NCBI GenBank assembly: GCA_963582935.1
Contig: CAUZSH010000051.1
Location: forward strand, 1 to 15,211
Length of the DNA stretch: 15,211 nt
Origin: CAUZSH01 sp963582935
GTDB taxonomy: Bacteria; Pseudomonadota; Gammaproteobacteria; Francisellales; Francisellaceae
Direction: 5' to 3'
A program made the translations under genes and the position numbers. Shown one piece after another: positions 5,897 to 14,362 of the stretch (the first letter of the stretch is position 1; every line of letters begins with the position of its first letter). The notes under the pieces are model-generated. The model was not told the origin of the DNA. It worked only from the letters and a program-made list of their open reading frames with translations, and made no database searches.

Positions 5897-6910
5897 ATGA
5901 TCGAGACAGATCGCATTATTTCAGGCACCACCCAAAAAGACGAGCAAGTGATTGATCGCGCTATTCGCCCTAAAACCTTAGCTGAATATCAAGGGCAGCC
6001 AACGGTTCGAGAGCAGATGGAGATTTTTATTGAGGCGGCGAGGATGCGTTCTGAATCCTTAGATCATGTTTTGATATTTGGCCCTCCAGGCTTAGGAAAA
6101 ACGACACTTTCTCATATTATTGCCAATGAAATGGAAGTTACCTTAAAGCAAACATCAGGACCTGTGTTAGAAAAAGCGGGTGATTTAGCCGCAATGTTGA
6201 CAAACCTTGAACCAAATGATGTGCTATTTATTGATGAAATACACCGTTTAAGTCCTGTTGTTGAAGAAATTTTATATCCTGCCATGGAAGACTTTCAGCT
6301 CGATATTATGATTGGTGAAGGTCCAGCAGCAAGATCTATTAAATTGGACTTGCCGCCATTTACGCTCGTGGGCGCAACGACCAGAGCGGGTTTACTGACG
6401 TCACCCTTGCGAGATCGTTTTGGTATCGTGCAGCGCCTTGAATTCTATAGTGTAGAGGATTTGTCTCATATTATTGAGCGCTCAGCAAGATTGCTTAATA
6501 TTGAAATAGAATCAGCAGGCGCAAAGGAAATTGCCAAACGTTCGCGAGGAACACCTCGTATTGCCAATCGTTTGTTGCGTCGTGTTCGTGATTATGCCCA
6601 AGTGAAAGCCAATGATGTGGTAGATGTAAAGGTGGCAGATAAGGCATTGTCTATGCTCAATGTAGATCCAGTGGGTTTTGATCACATGGATCATCGTTAT
6701 TTATTAACTTTGATTGAAAAGTTTTCAGGTGGTCCTGTAGGCATTGACACCATGGCGGCTGCCATTAGTGAAGAACGGGGTACAATTGAAGATATGATTG
6801 AGCCTTATCTGATTCAGCAAGGCTATATTATGCGAACCGCAAGAGGACGTGTTGCCACGAAGCATGCTTATAAGCATTTTGATATAGAAATGCCGAAAAG
6901 CATGATGTGA
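5897..6910 (+). CDS. ruvB: Holliday junction branch migration ATPase RuvB
   Basis: RuvB is the hexameric AAA+ motor that, with RuvA, drives branch migration of Holliday junctions before RuvC cuts them. The 337-residue protein is full length. It has the N-terminal IRPKTLAEYQGQ, Walker A GPPGLGKTT (62-70), Walker B VLFIDEIHRL (109-118), sensor 1 GATTR (159-163), the arginine-finger segment PLRDRFG (170-176), sensor 2 GTPRIANRLLRR, and a C-terminal winged helix with GGPVGIDTMAAAISEE and PYLIQQGYIMRTARGR. No ribosome-binding site is obvious before the ATG. In many gammaproteobacteria ruvB follows ruvA and ruvC; here neither is adjacent, and ruvB has its own candidate promoter. It converges on nrdJb with only five bases between the stop codons. 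Confidence 0.97.
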   Translation: MIETDRIISGTTQKDEQVIDRAIRPKTLAEYQGQPTVREQMEIFIEAARMRSESLDHVLIFGPPGLGKTTLSHIIANEMEVTLKQTSGPVLEKAGDLAAMLTNLEPNDVLFIDEIHRLSPVVEEILYPAMEDFQLDIMIGEGPAARSIKLDLPPFTLVGATTRAGLLTSPLRDRFGIVQRLEFYSVEDLSHIIERSARLLNIEIESAGAKEIAKRSRGTPRIANRLLRRVRDYAQVKANDVVDVKVADKALSMLNVDPVGFDHMDHRYLLTLIEKFSGGPVGIDTMAAAISEERGTIEDMIEPYLIQQGYIMRTARGRVATKHAYKHFDIEMPKSMM

Positions 6911-6915
6911 TTATG

Positions 6916-7602
6916 TTAACCGCATTTAGAATAACCACAACTCAAGCAAGTTAAGCAGCCATCCATTCTCACCATTGCTTTGGTGCTGCAGTTGGTGCAG
7001 ACTTCAGCGGTTGCGGGAAATGGTGAATAGTCGTCATTGGCATTGGTTTTTAATTTTAATTCTTCTTTCTTTTTAGCAATAAAATCTTTTTGTGCGTCAT
7101 CTAAACCATCTTCTTGAATCATGCCAATTTTCTTAAGATGGCGTTCAATGACATCCCCAATCTCAGCAACCAAGGATGGCACATATTTGCCACCACGCTT
7201 CATATATCCGCCATTTGGATCAAAGACAGAACGTAGCTCATCCACTAAGAAAGTGATGTCACCACCTTTGCGAAAGACAGAGGAAATGATCAAAGTCAAT
7301 GCAATCGTCCATTGAAAATGTTCCATATTCTTAGAGCTTAAGAAGATTTCAAAAGGGCGGCGTGTTTGATGCTCTGTGTCCTGATTAAGCACGATGTCAT
7401 TAATGGTGACATACAGTGCGTGCTCAGCATGAGGTGGCTTAATTTTATATGTTTCCCCTAATAAAGATTCTGGGCGCTTAATGGTTTCACTCATTTGCTC
7501 TGGCGCTTTTGCTTTCTTTTTTGTTGACACCGTGTCGGTTAGTTTGTCATCATCTTTGACAATATTAAAACCCACGATTTGTTTTTCTATTCTAACGGCC
7601 AT
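6916..7602 (-). CDS. nrdJb: Class II ribonucleotide reductase, second subunit NrdJb
   Basis: This is the C-terminal part of adenosylcobalamin-dependent ribonucleotide reductase, encoded separately as in Pseudomonas aeruginosa NrdJa/NrdJb. The protein is 228 residues. After a lysine-rich linker (about 20-45) comes a TSCPD-type domain (about 48-160), recognisable from the region RRPFEIFLSSKNMEHFQWTI and GGDITFLVDELRSVFDPNGG. The C-terminus holds a cysteine cluster: CTNC (202-205), CLTC (216-219), C222 and C227. It combines a zinc-ribbon-like pattern with the terminal cysteines that re-reduce the active site between turnovers. It starts 15 bases after nrdJa stops and has a good GAGGA ribosome-binding site, so both are made from one message. 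Family length is normal, so this is a true split subunit rather than a broken fragment. Confidence 0.92.
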   Translation of the reverse strand: MAVRIEKQIVGFNIVKDDDKLTDTVSTKKKAKAPEQMSETIKRPESLLGETYKIKPPHAEHALYVTINDIVLNQDTEHQTRRPFEIFLSSKNMEHFQWTIALTLIISSVFRKGGDITFLVDELRSVFDPNGGYMKRGGKYVPSLVAEIGDVIERHLKKIGMIQEDGLDDAQKDFIAKKKEELKLKTNANDDYSPFPATAEVCTNCSTKAMVRMDGCLTCLSCGYSKCG

Positions 7603-7617
7603 AATTTTTCCTCGTTT

Positions 7618-9753
7618 TTAAAATTTTCCGTAGTAGCCTTCTTTTAAGGCATCGTATAAGTTTGCGGCGGTATGCATTTCACCGTCATATTCAATTTCGT
7701 CATTTCCCTTCAACTCGATGATGGAGTCATCAGTCAGTGTAAAGCGATAAGTTGTGTTTCTTAAGTCTTCTTCTTTCACCAGTACACCTTGGAAGACTTC
7801 TGGGTTAAACCTAAAGGTAGTGCAACCTTTCAGGCCTTTTTTATAGGCGTACATGTAAATATCTTTAAATTGCTCATAGTCAAAATCAGTGGGTATATTT
7901 GCGGTTTTTGAAATGCTAGAATCCACCCATTTTTGTGCGGCAGCTTGTACATCCACATGCTCCATTGGAGAAATGTCATCCGCAGAAATGAAGTAATCGG
8001 GTAATTTGTCTTTTGGATCATTGCTAAAAGGCATGGCATTTTTGTTTATATAGGCGCGATAAGCCAGTAATTCAAATGAAAAAACATCTACCTTTTCTTT
8101 GGTTTTTTTGCCTACACGGATGACGTTTCGGGCATAGTGATGTGCGAAACTTGGTTCAATACCATTACTGGCATTATTGGCAAGAGATAAAGATATGGTG
8201 CCTGTTGGCGCAATAGAGGTGTGATGTGTGAAGCGTGCACCATGTTCTGTCAGTGCTTCGATCAATTCAGGGTTTTCTTTTGCGATGCGTTGCATATAGC
8301 GACTGTATTTCGCATGAAGCAGCTTGCCTTTAACCTTGTCGCCAGTTTTATAGCCGTCTCGACGTATCTCTGGGCGCAAGCGCATCATTTTTTCGGTGAT
8401 GACATAGGTTTGTTCCAATATGGGCGCCACGCCTTTTTCTTTGGCAAGATTTAGGGCTTCCTCCCAACCGATAACCGCCATTTCTTTGGCAACTTTTTCG
8501 GTGAATTCAAGCGAAGACTTGGAACCATATTTTTGTTTTAACATGGTCAATGTGGATCCAAGACCAAGAAATCCCATGCCATGACGGCGTTTACTGATGA
8601 TTTCATGACGTTGCTGTTCTAAGGGTAATCCGTTTATTTCTACGACATTGTCTAGCATTCTAGTAAAGATACGAATGACCTTATCGTAAGTGTTCCAGTC
8701 AAATTTAGCATGGTTTGTAAAGGGGTTTAAGACAAATTTGGTGAGGTTGATAGAGCCAAGAAGACAAGAACCATAAGGAGGAAGGGGTTGTTCACCACAG
8801 GGGTTCGTGGCACGGATAGATTCACAGAACCAGTTATTATTATCTTCATTGACTTTGTCAATCAAAATAAAACCAGGCTCAGCATAATCATAGGTGGAAG
8901 ACATGATCATGTCCCACAAGCGACGAGCCTTGATGGTGCGATATATCTTGCAAGCGACCAACCCAGAATCATCAGTGATATAGTTATCTTTTGTCGGCCA
9001 ATCACGCCAAACCACTTGCTCAGGATCGTTAAGAATAATATTTTGAGTTTTGCGTTGCTTTTCTGTGATCGGGAAAGAAAGTTTCCAGTCACTATCTGTC
9101 TCAACGGCATTCATGTAGTCTGCAGTAATAAGTAGAGAGAGATTAAATTGGCGAAGACGACCATCTTCACGTTTCACACGAATAAAATCGATGGCATCAG
9201 GATGCCCAATATCAAAAGTGCCCATTTGCGCGCCACGCCTGCCACCGGCAGATGCCACGGTGAAACACATTTTGTCATAAATATCCATGAAAGAAAGTGG
9301 GCCTGAAGTAGTGGCGCCTGCGCCCACCACAAAAGCGCCTTTTGGACGAAGTGTTGAAAATTCATAGCCAATACCACAGCCTGCTTTAAGGGTTAAGCCT
9401 GCTTCATGTACTTTGCTTAGGATGTTATCCATGGAGTCATGGATGGTGCCAGATACAGTACAATTAATGGTAGAGGTGGCAGGTTTATGTTCGGCAGCGC
9501 CAGCATTGGAAATGATGCGACCCGCAGGGATAGCGCCGTGACGTAACGCCCACAAAAATTCTTTATAGTATTTATCTTGCAGTGACTTTGTTTTTTCAAC
9601 GTCTGCAATAGCGCGTGCTACACGTTGGTAGGTATCTTCGATATTTTTATCAACGATCTCGCCTTTTGCGGTCTTTAAGCAATATTTATTTTGCCAAATA
9701 TCTAAAGAGGCATCTTGAAGAGGGATATCTTGAGTCGAGGTTTTTGTAGTCAT
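7618..9753 (-). CDS. nrdJa: Class II (B12-dependent) ribonucleotide reductase, catalytic subunit NrdJa
   Basis: The enzyme reduces ribonucleotides to deoxyribonucleotides using a thiyl radical made from adenosylcobalamin, so it works with or without oxygen. The 711-residue protein shows the ten-stranded barrel features: Cys98 in INCTVSG (first redox cysteine), GYEFSTLRPKGA (129-140), the catalytic motif NPCGE (317-321, with radical Cys319 and Glu321), Cys330 as second redox cysteine in YGSCLLGSINL, and PTGTISLSLANN (516-527) for phosphate binding. There is no N-terminal ATP-cone, so allosteric on/off control of that kind is absent. The tail that carries the re-reducing cysteines is in the separate nrdJb. 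The ribosome-binding site is weak. Neither a pair of NrdR boxes nor a cobalamin riboswitch is visible in the 146-base upstream gap. No nrdA/B or nrdD is in the window. Confidence 0.94.
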   Translation of the reverse strand: MTTKTSTQDIPLQDASLDIWQNKYCLKTAKGEIVDKNIEDTYQRVARAIADVEKTKSLQDKYYKEFLWALRHGAIPAGRIISNAGAAEHKPATSTINCTVSGTIHDSMDNILSKVHEAGLTLKAGCGIGYEFSTLRPKGAFVVGAGATTSGPLSFMDIYDKMCFTVASAGGRRGAQMGTFDIGHPDAIDFIRVKREDGRLRQFNLSLLITADYMNAVETDSDWKLSFPITEKQRKTQNIILNDPEQVVWRDWPTKDNYITDDSGLVACKIYRTIKARRLWDMIMSSTYDYAEPGFILIDKVNEDNNNWFCESIRATNPCGEQPLPPYGSCLLGSINLTKFVLNPFTNHAKFDWNTYDKVIRIFTRMLDNVVEINGLPLEQQRHEIISKRRHGMGFLGLGSTLTMLKQKYGSKSSLEFTEKVAKEMAVIGWEEALNLAKEKGVAPILEQTYVITEKMMRLRPEIRRDGYKTGDKVKGKLLHAKYSRYMQRIAKENPELIEALTEHGARFTHHTSIAPTGTISLSLANNASNGIEPSFAHHYARNVIRVGKKTKEKVDVFSFELLAYRAYINKNAMPFSNDPKDKLPDYFISADDISPMEHVDVQAAAQKWVDSSISKTANIPTDFDYEQFKDIYMYAYKKGLKGCTTFRFNPEVFQGVLVKEEDLRNTTYRFTLTDDSIIELKGNDEIEYDGEMHTAANLYDALKEGYYGKF

Positions 9754-9866
9754 TTTGTATCACGCATAAACTGAAAGTCTACTGTCCAGTTTAGCAATGG
9801 ATACGAGAAATCTTTAGCAGAATATTTAACTTTATTTTTGAGATTGATATTGACAGCTTGGCGTAC

Positions 9867-9913
9867 AAAAAAAGCAGAAAAATCAATATGTTATGTATGC
9901 TATTGATTTTGCT
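9867..9913 (-). terminator. Rho-independent terminator of fadD
   Basis: Read on the minus strand, AGCAAAATCAATA (9913-9901) pairs with TATTGATTTTTCTGCT (9888-9873) around a 12-base loop, with a three-base bulge, and is followed by a run of seven T (9873-9867). The upstream arm contains the fadD stop codon. The stem is AT-rich, but the pairing plus T-run fits an intrinsic terminator that separates fadD from nrdJa. Confidence 0.6.
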
Positions 9914-11591
9914 CGACATGTTTAATGTTTTCGGGAAGCTTCCGTAATTCTGTTTTTAATATTTTACCCACAGGGCTAAGAGGAAGGGCTTCATTGAAGG
10001 CAATAAGCTTTGGTACTTTGTATCGAGTGAGGTGCTCGCGACAATGTTTGATCACTTGTTCGGCAGTGAGATGTCGTTCAGGTTTTAGAATAATGTGTGC
10101 TTTAAGCAACTCTCCAGATCTTTTCGATGGTAGTCCGATAATGGCGACATCTAATACTTCTGGAATAAGGCTGATAACATGTTCCACTTCGACGGTATAG
10201 ACATTAAAACCAGAGATGATAACCATATCTTTAACCCGATCAACAATTTTAACGCGACCCGTTTCATCCATAATACCAATGTCGCCCGTTTTTAACCAGC
10301 CATCAATCAGTGCTTTCTCTGTTTCCTCAGGCTTATTCCAATATCCTGGCATAACTTGAGGCCCTTTGACGCATATTTCTCCAGATTCTCCAATGGGTAC
10401 CATTTCATTGGTGTCAACATTGCGAATCTCTATATTGGTGCTGGGGAGAGGGTGTCCAATAGACTCACTAAATTTAGGTGTATTATAAAAATCAGCAGAA
10501 ACGCCAGGTGAGGTCTCACTTAATCCATAGGCGACGTGCAGGACGCAGCCCGTGACCTCATGCCATTTTTCAGCCACATGCTTTTGCACGGGCATCCCAC
10601 CTGCCCAAGTCATCTTCAGACTGCTATATTCACCCGTTTGGAAGTCAGGGTTATGTGCAAGTGCACTAAATAGAGTATTAACGCCAGTCATAACCGTGAA
10701 AGGTGTTGATTTTGCAATTTTAATAAACGTAGGCAGATCGCGAGGGTTTGGCACGAAAACATTTTTATGTCCAAAATATAAAGGTACAAAGGATGCAGTG
10801 AGCGCAAAAATATGAAACATGGGTAGAGGTGCAAGCCAAATCTCATTTTCTAACACAAGAGGGCGTAGTGCGGTGGAGACTTGAAGAATATTAGAAACAA
10901 TGTTTGAATGTGTGAGCATTACCCCTTTTGATTTACCAGTAGTGCCGCCGGTATATTGAAGAAATCCTAAATCGTTACCGACAGTGCTTACTTTTGTAAA
11001 AGTTTGCGAGGCGCCTTGTTTGAGGGTATCTCGAAATTGAATAGCTTGTGGGATATGAAAGGGTTTAATGGCTTTTTTGACATGCTTTACAACAAAGTTA
11101 ATGATCTGGCGTTTGGGAAAATCATGGCAATCTCCTACAGACATTAGAATAACATGTTCAACAGGTACTAGTTTAAGTGTTCTCTCGATGGTTTCACCAA
11201 AAAAGTCCAGTGCGACAAGTGCTTTTATTCCTGAATCTTGAAACTGATATTCTAGCTCTTTAGGGGTGTACATTGGGTTGATGCCCACCACAACTAAACC
11301 GGCTTTTAAGGCACCAAATAAGGCAATATGGTATTGCAATAAATTTGGCGACATGATGCCCAGTTTATCTCCTTTCGTAAGTTCTAAGACATTTTGACAA
11401 TAGGAAGCGAAATCAGTACTTAATAAATCAAGTTCTTGATAAGAAAGCGTTTTCCCCATACATTCATTTGCGGGTTTGGTCGCATATTTAGTGACAGCTT
11501 CTTCGAATAAACCTACAAGACTGGTTTTCGGGTTGAAGTCAATCTCATGTGGCACATCTTTTGGGTAATGTTTCAGCCAAATTTTTTCCAT
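9900..11591 (-). CDS. fadD: Long-chain fatty acid-CoA ligase, FadD-like
   Basis: This is an AMP-forming acyl-CoA synthetase that activates fatty acids with ATP and CoA, normally at the inner membrane as the entry to beta-oxidation or phospholipid synthesis. The 563-residue length equals that of E. coli FadD. Motifs in order: P-loop YTGGTTGKSKG (213-223), substrate-tunnel region LPMFHIFALT (256-265), AYGLSETSPG (354-363), the fatty-acyl signature DGWLKTGDIG (430-439), the hinge/A8 region DRVKDMVIISGFNVYTVEVE (451-470), and catalytic Lys543 in SPVGKILKTEL. The N-terminus, MEKIWLKHYPKDVPHEID, aligns with E. coli FadD and fixes the start at 11591. A TATAAA box lies only six bases upstream of that ATG and no ribosome-binding site is visible. 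Paralogues with different chain preference cannot be told apart here. Confidence 0.92.
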   Translation of the reverse strand: MEKIWLKHYPKDVPHEIDFNPKTSLVGLFEEAVTKYATKPANECMGKTLSYQELDLLSTDFASYCQNVLELTKGDKLGIMSPNLLQYHIALFGALKAGLVVVGINPMYTPKELEYQFQDSGIKALVALDFFGETIERTLKLVPVEHVILMSVGDCHDFPKRQIINFVVKHVKKAIKPFHIPQAIQFRDTLKQGASQTFTKVSTVGNDLGFLQYTGGTTGKSKGVMLTHSNIVSNILQVSTALRPLVLENEIWLAPLPMFHIFALTASFVPLYFGHKNVFVPNPRDLPTFIKIAKSTPFTVMTGVNTLFSALAHNPDFQTGEYSSLKMTWAGGMPVQKHVAEKWHEVTGCVLHVAYGLSETSPGVSADFYNTPKFSESIGHPLPSTNIEIRNVDTNEMVPIGESGEICVKGPQVMPGYWNKPEETEKALIDGWLKTGDIGIMDETGRVKIVDRVKDMVIISGFNVYTVEVEHVISLIPEVLDVAIIGLPSKRSGELLKAHIILKPERHLTAEQVIKHCREHLTRYKVPKLIAFNEALPLSPVGKILKTELRKLPENIKHVEQNQ

Positions 11592-11610
11592 AATATTTTT
11601 ATACCGATAT

Positions 11611-11625
11611 TGTAGTGAATCTACA
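11611..11625. repeat. Small inverted repeat in the fadD/ftsY divergent region
   Basis: TGTAG at 11611-11615 and CTACA at 11621-11625 form a perfect five-base inverted repeat with a five-base centre, about 20 bases upstream of fadD. It could be an operator for fadD. It does not resemble the E. coli FadR site, and by itself it is weak. Confidence 0.25.
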
Positions 11626-11805
11626 TGCCAGGCTACTTCATGTTGTTGAAAATTTCAAGAAAGGTTCATGTCTATTCATCAAGGTTTTGCTGTAGCAGAT
11701 ACGGATTAGCGAGAAGGTAAAAATAACAAAATAACTGTTAATTAGTGGGGTTAACCGCTAAAATTAAGGTCAAATTATGATATCAATACTTGGCGCCTGT
11801 GTATT

Positions 11806-12888
11806 ATGAGTGTTTTTCGGTTATTTAAATCTTCTACGCCACCAAAAAAAGAAGATGAAGCTCAAGCAGATCAAGTTGAAATTGCTCGATTAAAGGAAGA
11901 AGCGGCAGCAGAAAAGGTTGAGGATAATGTGTCGTTGCAGTCAGAGATTTCTGTGCCTGAGAAGCGCCATTTTTTTAGCCGACTTAAAAAGGGTTTGCAA
12001 AAAACGTCGGGAAAATTTGGCAGTTCTTTTTCAAACCTACTCTTAGGTAAAAAAATTATTGATGAAGACCTTATTGATGATGTTGAAATGCAACTTATTA
12101 CCGCAGATATTGGTGTGGATGCAACAGAAGAAATCATGGAGGCAATCCGTAGCCAAGTGTCTCGTAATGAACTGCAAACCATGGAAGATTTGACCAAATT
12201 ACTGAAAACAAAACTACTTGAAATTGTTACGCCAAGCTCGGTTCCCTTACAGATACAGACAGAAAAGAAACCATACGTGATTTTGATGGTGGGGATTAAT
12301 GGGGCTGGCAAAACAACAACGATTGGAAAAATGGCAAAAAAGTTTTTGGATGAGGGGCATTCAGTCATGTTAGCAGCAGGCGACACTTTTCGTGCAGCGG
12401 CAGTTGAACAATTACAAGAATGGGGCGCTAGAAATGATGTGCCTGTGGTGGCGCAACATACTGGTGCCGACAGTGCTTCGGTTATTTTTGATGGAATTCA
12501 AGCCGCAAAATCAAGAGGCGTTGACGTGCTCATTGCGGATACGGCAGGTCGGCTTCATACAAAGCATAATCTTATGGATGAACTTAAAAAAGTTGTGAGG
12601 GTTATTAAGAAATTAGAGCAAGAAGCGCCACATGAGGTTATGTTGGTATTGGATGCGGGCACAGGGCAAAATGCACTGAGTCAAGCAGAACAATTTAAGG
12701 CGGCGGTGAACGTTTCAGGGATTACTCTGACCAAAATGGATGGCACGGCAAAAGGGGGCGTGATTTTTGCGATTGCAAAGAAAACTGAGCTTCCTGTTCG
12801 TTATATTGGCATTGGAGAGAGTATTGATGATCTGCGTGTATTTAATGCGAGTGATTTTGTGGATGCCCTATTTTCAGAGATGCCTTAA
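11806..12888 (+). CDS. ftsY: Signal recognition particle receptor FtsY
   Basis: FtsY is the GTPase that docks SRP-ribosome complexes at the membrane for co-translational insertion. The 360-residue protein has a charged N-terminal region (about 1-50, rich in Glu and Lys), shorter than the E. coli acidic domain. Next come the membrane-binding junction with FFSRLKKGLQKTSGKF (about 56-71) and the N-domain four-helix bundle. The G-domain follows: G1 GINGAGKTTT (163-172), DTFRAAAVEQL (193-203), G3 DTAGR (245-249), G4 TKMD (309-312), and closing GIGESIDDLRVF. The start gives the usual MSVFRLF opening, but no clear ribosome-binding site is visible. In many relatives ftsE-ftsX-rpoH follow; here a deoC remnant and an MFS gene follow instead. 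The stop TAA is directly followed by TAG in the same frame. Confidence 0.96.
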   Translation: MSVFRLFKSSTPPKKEDEAQADQVEIARLKEEAAAEKVEDNVSLQSEISVPEKRHFFSRLKKGLQKTSGKFGSSFSNLLLGKKIIDEDLIDDVEMQLITADIGVDATEEIMEAIRSQVSRNELQTMEDLTKLLKTKLLEIVTPSSVPLQIQTEKKPYVILMVGINGAGKTTTIGKMAKKFLDEGHSVMLAAGDTFRAAAVEQLQEWGARNDVPVVAQHTGADSASVIFDGIQAAKSRGVDVLIADTAGRLHTKHNLMDELKKVVRVIKKLEQEAPHEVMLVLDAGTGQNALSQAEQFKAAVNVSGITLTKMDGTAKGGVIFAIAKKTELPVRYIGIGESIDDLRVFNASDFVDALFSEMP

Positions 12889-12891
12889 TAG

Positions 12892-13080
12892 ATGAATAAT
12901 CGTCTAGTTGGCTGTAAAATATCAGGCGGCGTTCGAACCTATGAGGATGCTTGTCAGTACCTATCTACTGCACAAGATCTATTGGGCGAGGCATATATCT
13001 CAAATAATACTTTTCGGTTTGGAGCAAGTGAGCTGTTAGATAATCTACTTGGAAATGAAATAGTCGCAAAACATTATTAA
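12892..13080 (+). pseudogene. deoC: C-terminal remnant of deoxyribose-phosphate aldolase (deoC)
   Basis: The 62 codons match only the end of class I DeoC of the E. coli type. The fragment reads VGCKISGGVRTYEDACQYL, where E. coli has VGFKPAGGVRTAEDAQKYL, then TFRFGASELLDNLL, where E. coli has HYRFGASSLLASLL. It even ends in a terminal Tyr (AKHY), as the full enzyme does. Lys9 corresponds to the second active-site lysine (Lys201 in E. coli). The first roughly 195 residues, with the Schiff-base lysine and catalytic aspartate, are missing, so no aldolase activity is possible. The ATG follows the ftsY stop after only a TAG, and both genes share a frame, which suggests that a deletion joined them. 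It is likely a pseudogene, but the uninterrupted reading frame leaves room for a small expressed protein. The MFS gene begins 28 bases downstream. Confidence 0.82.
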
Positions 13081-13108
13081 GAAACAATTATAAAATGGGG
13101 TTTAAAAA

Positions 13109-14362
13109 ATGAGTCAAACACAACAATCATCGGCACGTGCTTGGGTTTCGGTTATTGCCACTGCACTTTTTTTCTTCTATTGGTTTATTCAATTATCTTT
13201 AAATAATACTTTGCATGATTTTTATGTGGCGAAGTTTCATATCGAATCCTATGGGTTGTTTACCTCCATGTATTTGATTGGTAATGTGATTATTTTTATT
13301 CCTGCAGGCATGATCCTAGATAAGTTTTCAACCAAAAAAGTGCTTTGTATTAATGTGGGCATTATGATTCTTGGTGCGCTGGGATTGTTATTTGCACACA
13401 ATACTTTTTTAGCCTATGCGTGTATGTTGGTCGTTGGCTGTGCGGGTGCCTTTTCTTTGTTGGCATCGTTGCGTATTGCGACCACATTATTTTCTGCGAA
13501 TAAGGCGGGGTTTCCAATTAGTGTTGCGATTACGCTTGGAATGTGTGGTGGATTATTTGGGAATAGTATTGGTAAAATTTTGTATGATTATTTCGGCTCT
13601 GGTGCAAGTGTTCAAATTGTCAACATTGCCTTAGGTGTTGTGATTTTGGTATTAATTGTTTTAGGTGTAAAAGAGGCGCCTAAAAACACCACGGGAGACC
13701 GCGCTGATAAGCCTGCATTATCTATTTTTCAAGCGTTAGCAAAAGTCGCTAAAAATCCACAAAATTGGTTAGCAGGATTGTATGTCTCATTATTAAATTT
13801 ACCCATTATGATTTTAGACTTTGCTTTTGGGCAGGATTATTTGAAAACCATTTTTCATATTGAACCTTTGCAGGCCGCAAATACAGCATCTATGATTTTC
13901 ATTGGTTTTATGGTGGCAGGCCCTTTCGTTGGGAAGTGGTCAGATAGTTGGGGGTATCGCAAACCTTTGATGATTTTGGGTGCTATTGCTTCACTGGGGG
14001 TGATGTTACTACTCTATATTCCAGGGTTAAGCTACTTGTGGTTGATGGTGATATTTTTTGCGATCGGCGTGGTGACAAGTGCGCAGAATATTGGTTATCC
14101 TGTGATTGCGGAGTCCAATGATCCAACCTTAACCGCAACGGCAAATGCGTTAGGCTCCATTCTAATAATGGGTGGGGGTGCGATTGCTCAAAATATTTTC
14201 GGCAGTATTCAGAGCGCATCGGGTTATTCGGTTGCGTATCATATGTTGCCTATTTGCATGGTGATTGCGTTATTGGTTGCATTAGCAATTAAAGAAACGG
14301 GCTGGAAAAAGAAAGAGCCTAGAGAAAAAAGAAATAGTGGGAGCATAAGTGGTGGCACATAG
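13109..14362 (+). CDS. MFS transporter, possibly nucleoside uptake
   Basis: This 417-residue inner-membrane protein has about twelve hydrophobic helices and two major-facilitator signatures: AGMILDKFSTKKVL in the loop after helix 2 and GKWSDSWGYRKPL in the equivalent loop of the second half. The long middle loop (APKNTTGDRADKPALS) and the positively charged C-terminus (KKKEPREKR) fit the usual topology with both ends in the cytoplasm. It looks intact. GGGG ten bases before the ATG is a plausible ribosome-binding site. It lies just after a deoC remnant and overlaps tmk by 14 bases. This context suggests transport of deoxynucleosides or related precursors, as for some Legionella phagosomal (Pht) MFS proteins. 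That is inference: the sequence gives the superfamily but not the substrate. Confidence 0.85.
   Translation: MSQTQQSSARAWVSVIATALFFFYWFIQLSLNNTLHDFYVAKFHIESYGLFTSMYLIGNVIIFIPAGMILDKFSTKKVLCINVGIMILGALGLLFAHNTFLAYACMLVVGCAGAFSLLASLRIATTLFSANKAGFPISVAITLGMCGGLFGNSIGKILYDYFGSGASVQIVNIALGVVILVLIVLGVKEAPKNTTGDRADKPALSIFQALAKVAKNPQNWLAGLYVSLLNLPIMILDFAFGQDYLKTIFHIEPLQAANTASMIFIGFMVAGPFVGKWSDSWGYRKPLMILGAIASLGVMLLLYIPGLSYLWLMVIFFAIGVVTSAQNIGYPVIAESNDPTLTATANALGSILIMGGGAIAQNIFGSIQSASGYSVAYHMLPICMVIALLVALAIKETGWKKKEPREKRNSGSISGGT

Noticed and set aside
8788..9135. Plus-strand open frame within nrdJa
   Set aside because: It lies over conserved NrdJa codons, including the region before the NPCGE motif, and shows no domain; it is a by-product of the coding strand.
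9754..9899. Possible NrdR boxes or cobalamin riboswitch upstream of nrdJa
   Set aside because: No pair of NrdR-type palindromes and no conserved B12-box-like sequence was visible; the gap is also short for a cobalamin riboswitch once the fadD terminator is subtracted.
11871..12386. Long open frame on the minus strand inside ftsY
   Set aside because: It is antisense to a fully conserved FtsY with all GTPase motifs and has no recognisable protein features.
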